Shown in pieces: positions 5,404 to 6,373 of a stretch of DNA of 6,373 bases. The notes under the pieces were generated by a model. It was not told the DNA's origin. It made no database searches and saw only the letters and a list, made by a program, of their open reading frames with translations. The stretch is from Treponema sp. (lineage in GTDB: Bacteria > Spirochaetota > Spirochaetia > Treponematales > Breznakiellaceae): the NCBI GenBank assembly GCA_031259515.1, contig JAIRLK010000395.1, positions 1-6,373 on the forward strand. Reading direction: 5' to 3'. Position numbers and translations under genes: made by a program. Positions within the stretch are counted from its first letter, which is position 1. The number at the start of each line of letters is the position of its first letter.

Positions 5404-5407
5404 TGAG

Positions 5408-5677
5408 ATGAGTATCGGGGATGTAACGAGCCTTCTGCGGGAAGGCATATTGGAAGTGCTTCTCTTGGCCGCGCCTCTTTTAATTTCCGCGCTGGTGGTG
5501 GGGTTAGTGGTGGCGATTTTTCAGGCCACTACGTCAATACAGGAGCAGACGCTGACCTTTGTGCCTAAGGTTGTCGCCATACTCCTCGTGCTGGGGTTTC
5601 TGGGCGGCTGGATGTTCTCTTCCCTGGGGGACTATACGGTGCGGCTCTTCCAGATGATACCGGCGATGGCCCGGTAG
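5408..5677 (+). CDS. fliQ: Flagellar biosynthesis protein FliQ
   Basis: FliQ is a small two-helix membrane protein that packs around FliP/FliR in the flagellar type III export gate. The 89-residue product has the standard length, two hydrophobic segments (about 15-40 and 52-72), and the family signature between them: FQATTSIQEQTLTFVPK (about 38-54). The ATG at 5408 is chosen because it gives the canonical length (MSIGDVTSLLREG) and follows GAGGAG; an upstream GTG at 5396 would add only MRSE and overlap the ribosome binding site. It is separated from fliP by the 150-bp gap holding the MITE-like insertion, and ends 16 bases before fliR. Confidence 0.95.
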   Translation: MSIGDVTSLLREGILEVLLLAAPLLISALVVGLVVAIFQATTSIQEQTLTFVPKVVAILLVLGFLGGWMFSSLGDYTVRLFQMIPAMAR

Positions 5678-5693
5678 CGCGTTTCGGAGGTTG

Positions 5694-6373
5694 ATGGTGG
5701 AAAGCGGCATTATTAACGAACTGCTCGGCGCGGCCCCGGTGTTCCTGCTCATCGCGGTGCGGGCGCTTGCCATGATCGAGACGGCGCCCCTGCTCTCATC
5801 CGAAGCGATTCCGCAAGTGGCGAAAATTTCTCTGGCGGGCTTTGCCGCCTACGCCGCCTTCCCGTCGGCTCTTACCGCAGGCTGGGACGCGAGCTACTTC
5901 GGCCTGGTCTTTGTGTTTCTCATCATCGGGGAGGCGGTCATCGGCATCATCCTGGGGTTTTATCTGACCATCATTTTCTCCGCGTTCTCGACCGCCGGGC
6001 AGTTCTTTTCCTTGCAGATGGGCTTCGGCGCGTCCGAAACCTTCGACCCATTGTCGCAGATAGAGAACCCGCTCATGGGCCAGTACCTGAACCTTGTGGC
6101 GATGCTCGTGTTTCTGGTGTCAGGCGGTTTTCAGGAACTCTTCCTCGGCGGCTTTTGGCGTTCCATAGAGAGCATCAACATTCTGAACCTTGTCGCGGGG
6201 CGGGAGCCTGCGGTAAAGATGCTGCTTGCGGGCCTTTCCCAGCTTTTCCTTGACGCCATCATTATCAGTATGCCGATACTGGGGACGCTCTTTCTCACCT
6301 CGCTTACCACCGGCCTTATTTCGAAAGCCGCCCCCCAGATCAACATACTCTCCGAGGGCTTCCCCATTTCGAT
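5694..6373 (+). CDS. fliR: Flagellar biosynthesis protein FliR (3' end outside window)
   Basis: FliR completes the FliPQR export gate. The frame is open from 5694 to the window edge: 226 complete codons plus two bases, with perhaps 30-40 residues missing compared with usual FliR length. Hydrophobic segments lie at about 13-33, 42-60, 67-111, 131-153 and 175-210. Family features include VRALAMIETAPLLSS near the N-terminus, IIGEAVIGIILGF (77-89), STAGQFFSLQMGFG (99-112), FDPLSQIENPLMGQ and TTGLISKAAPQINI (205-218). CGGAGG (5685-5690) is three bases from ATG 5694 and six from GTG 5697, so translation may begin at the GTG one codon later. Alanine and proline codons lean to GCG and CCG, unlike fliM and fliP. 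flhB and flhA would be expected next. Confidence 0.95.
   Translation, partial: MVESGIINELLGAAPVFLLIAVRALAMIETAPLLSSEAIPQVAKISLAGFAAYAAFPSALTAGWDASYFGLVFVFLIIGEAVIGIILGFYLTIIFSAFSTAGQFFSLQMGFGASETFDPLSQIENPLMGQYLNLVAMLVFLVSGGFQELFLGGFWRSIESINILNLVAGREPAVKMLLAGLSQLFLDAIIISMPILGTLFLTSLTTGLISKAAPQINILSEGFPIS

Larger units (their letters stand above)
5256..5404. mobile_element. MITE-like intergenic insertion between fliP and fliQ
   Basis: The 11-mer AAGTGAGGAGT occurs at 5256-5266 and again at 5394-5404, 138 bp apart. Between them are purine-rich and pyrimidine-rich inverted repeats (5265-5287 and 5366-5388; 21 of 23 positions complementary, both exceptions being G:U pairs in RNA). Removing one 138-bp unit would join the fliP stop to the fliQ start with a normal 12-base gap and a single Shine-Dalgarno. 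This is the architecture of a non-autonomous element with a target duplication, or of a dispersed intergenic palindrome. No ORF or transposase is inside. The 78-nt centre contains a further small stem (GGTTTTG 5313-5319 with CGAAACC 5349-5355). The family is not recognised. Confidence 0.6.

Overview
This window is a chromosomal flagellar gene block read entirely on the + strand: motB (5'-truncated) - fliL - fliM - fliY - fliO - fliP - fliQ - fliR (3'-truncated). The order motB-fliL-fliM-fliY-fliO-fliP-fliQ-fliR, the two-motif FliY (CheY-P-binding N-terminus plus FliN domain) and the protein sequences all point to a spirochete, most like Treponema. The G+C-rich coding sequence would suit the higher-GC treponemes (for example those of termite guts) better than T. 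pallidum. The species assignment is inference.

Layout. 1-711 encodes the stator protein MotB from its transmembrane segment to its C-terminus. 712-889 is a gap holding two perfect inverted repeats (701-742, overlapping the motB stop, and 746-772) and a possible promoter for fliL. fliL (890-1450) is followed by a 108-bp gap with a small palindrome and a promoter-like sequence. fliM (1559-2590) and fliY (2587-3672) overlap by ATGA and encode the switch/C-ring proteins. A short gap carries the best promoter candidate in the window (3711-3739), placed before fliO (3778-4443), which seems to start at CTG. fliO and fliP overlap by ATGA. fliP (4440-5257) is broken by one missing base near 4957-4959. 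fliQ (5408-5677) and fliR (5694 to the window edge) complete the export gate.

How the genes fit together. MotB, with MotA presumably encoded upstream, forms the peptidoglycan-anchored proton channel, and FliL associates with that stator. FliM and FliY make the rotor switch that binds phosphorylated CheY. FliO, FliP, FliQ and FliR form or assemble the inner-membrane core of the flagellar type III export apparatus.

Most notable irregularities: (1) a roughly 138-bp MITE-like insertion between fliP and fliQ, with 11-bp flanking direct repeats and 23-nt inverted repeats; (2) the single-base frameshift in fliP; (3) a 20-bp-arm perfect palindrome that includes the motB stop codon; (4) a 9-G tract early in fliY; (5) loss of both CheC-type phosphatase asparagines in FliY; (6) a change in codon preference after the insertion. 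No RNA genes, CRISPR arrays, transposase genes or minus-strand genes were found. The wholly novel part is small-scale; the gene content itself is a conserved flagellar operon.
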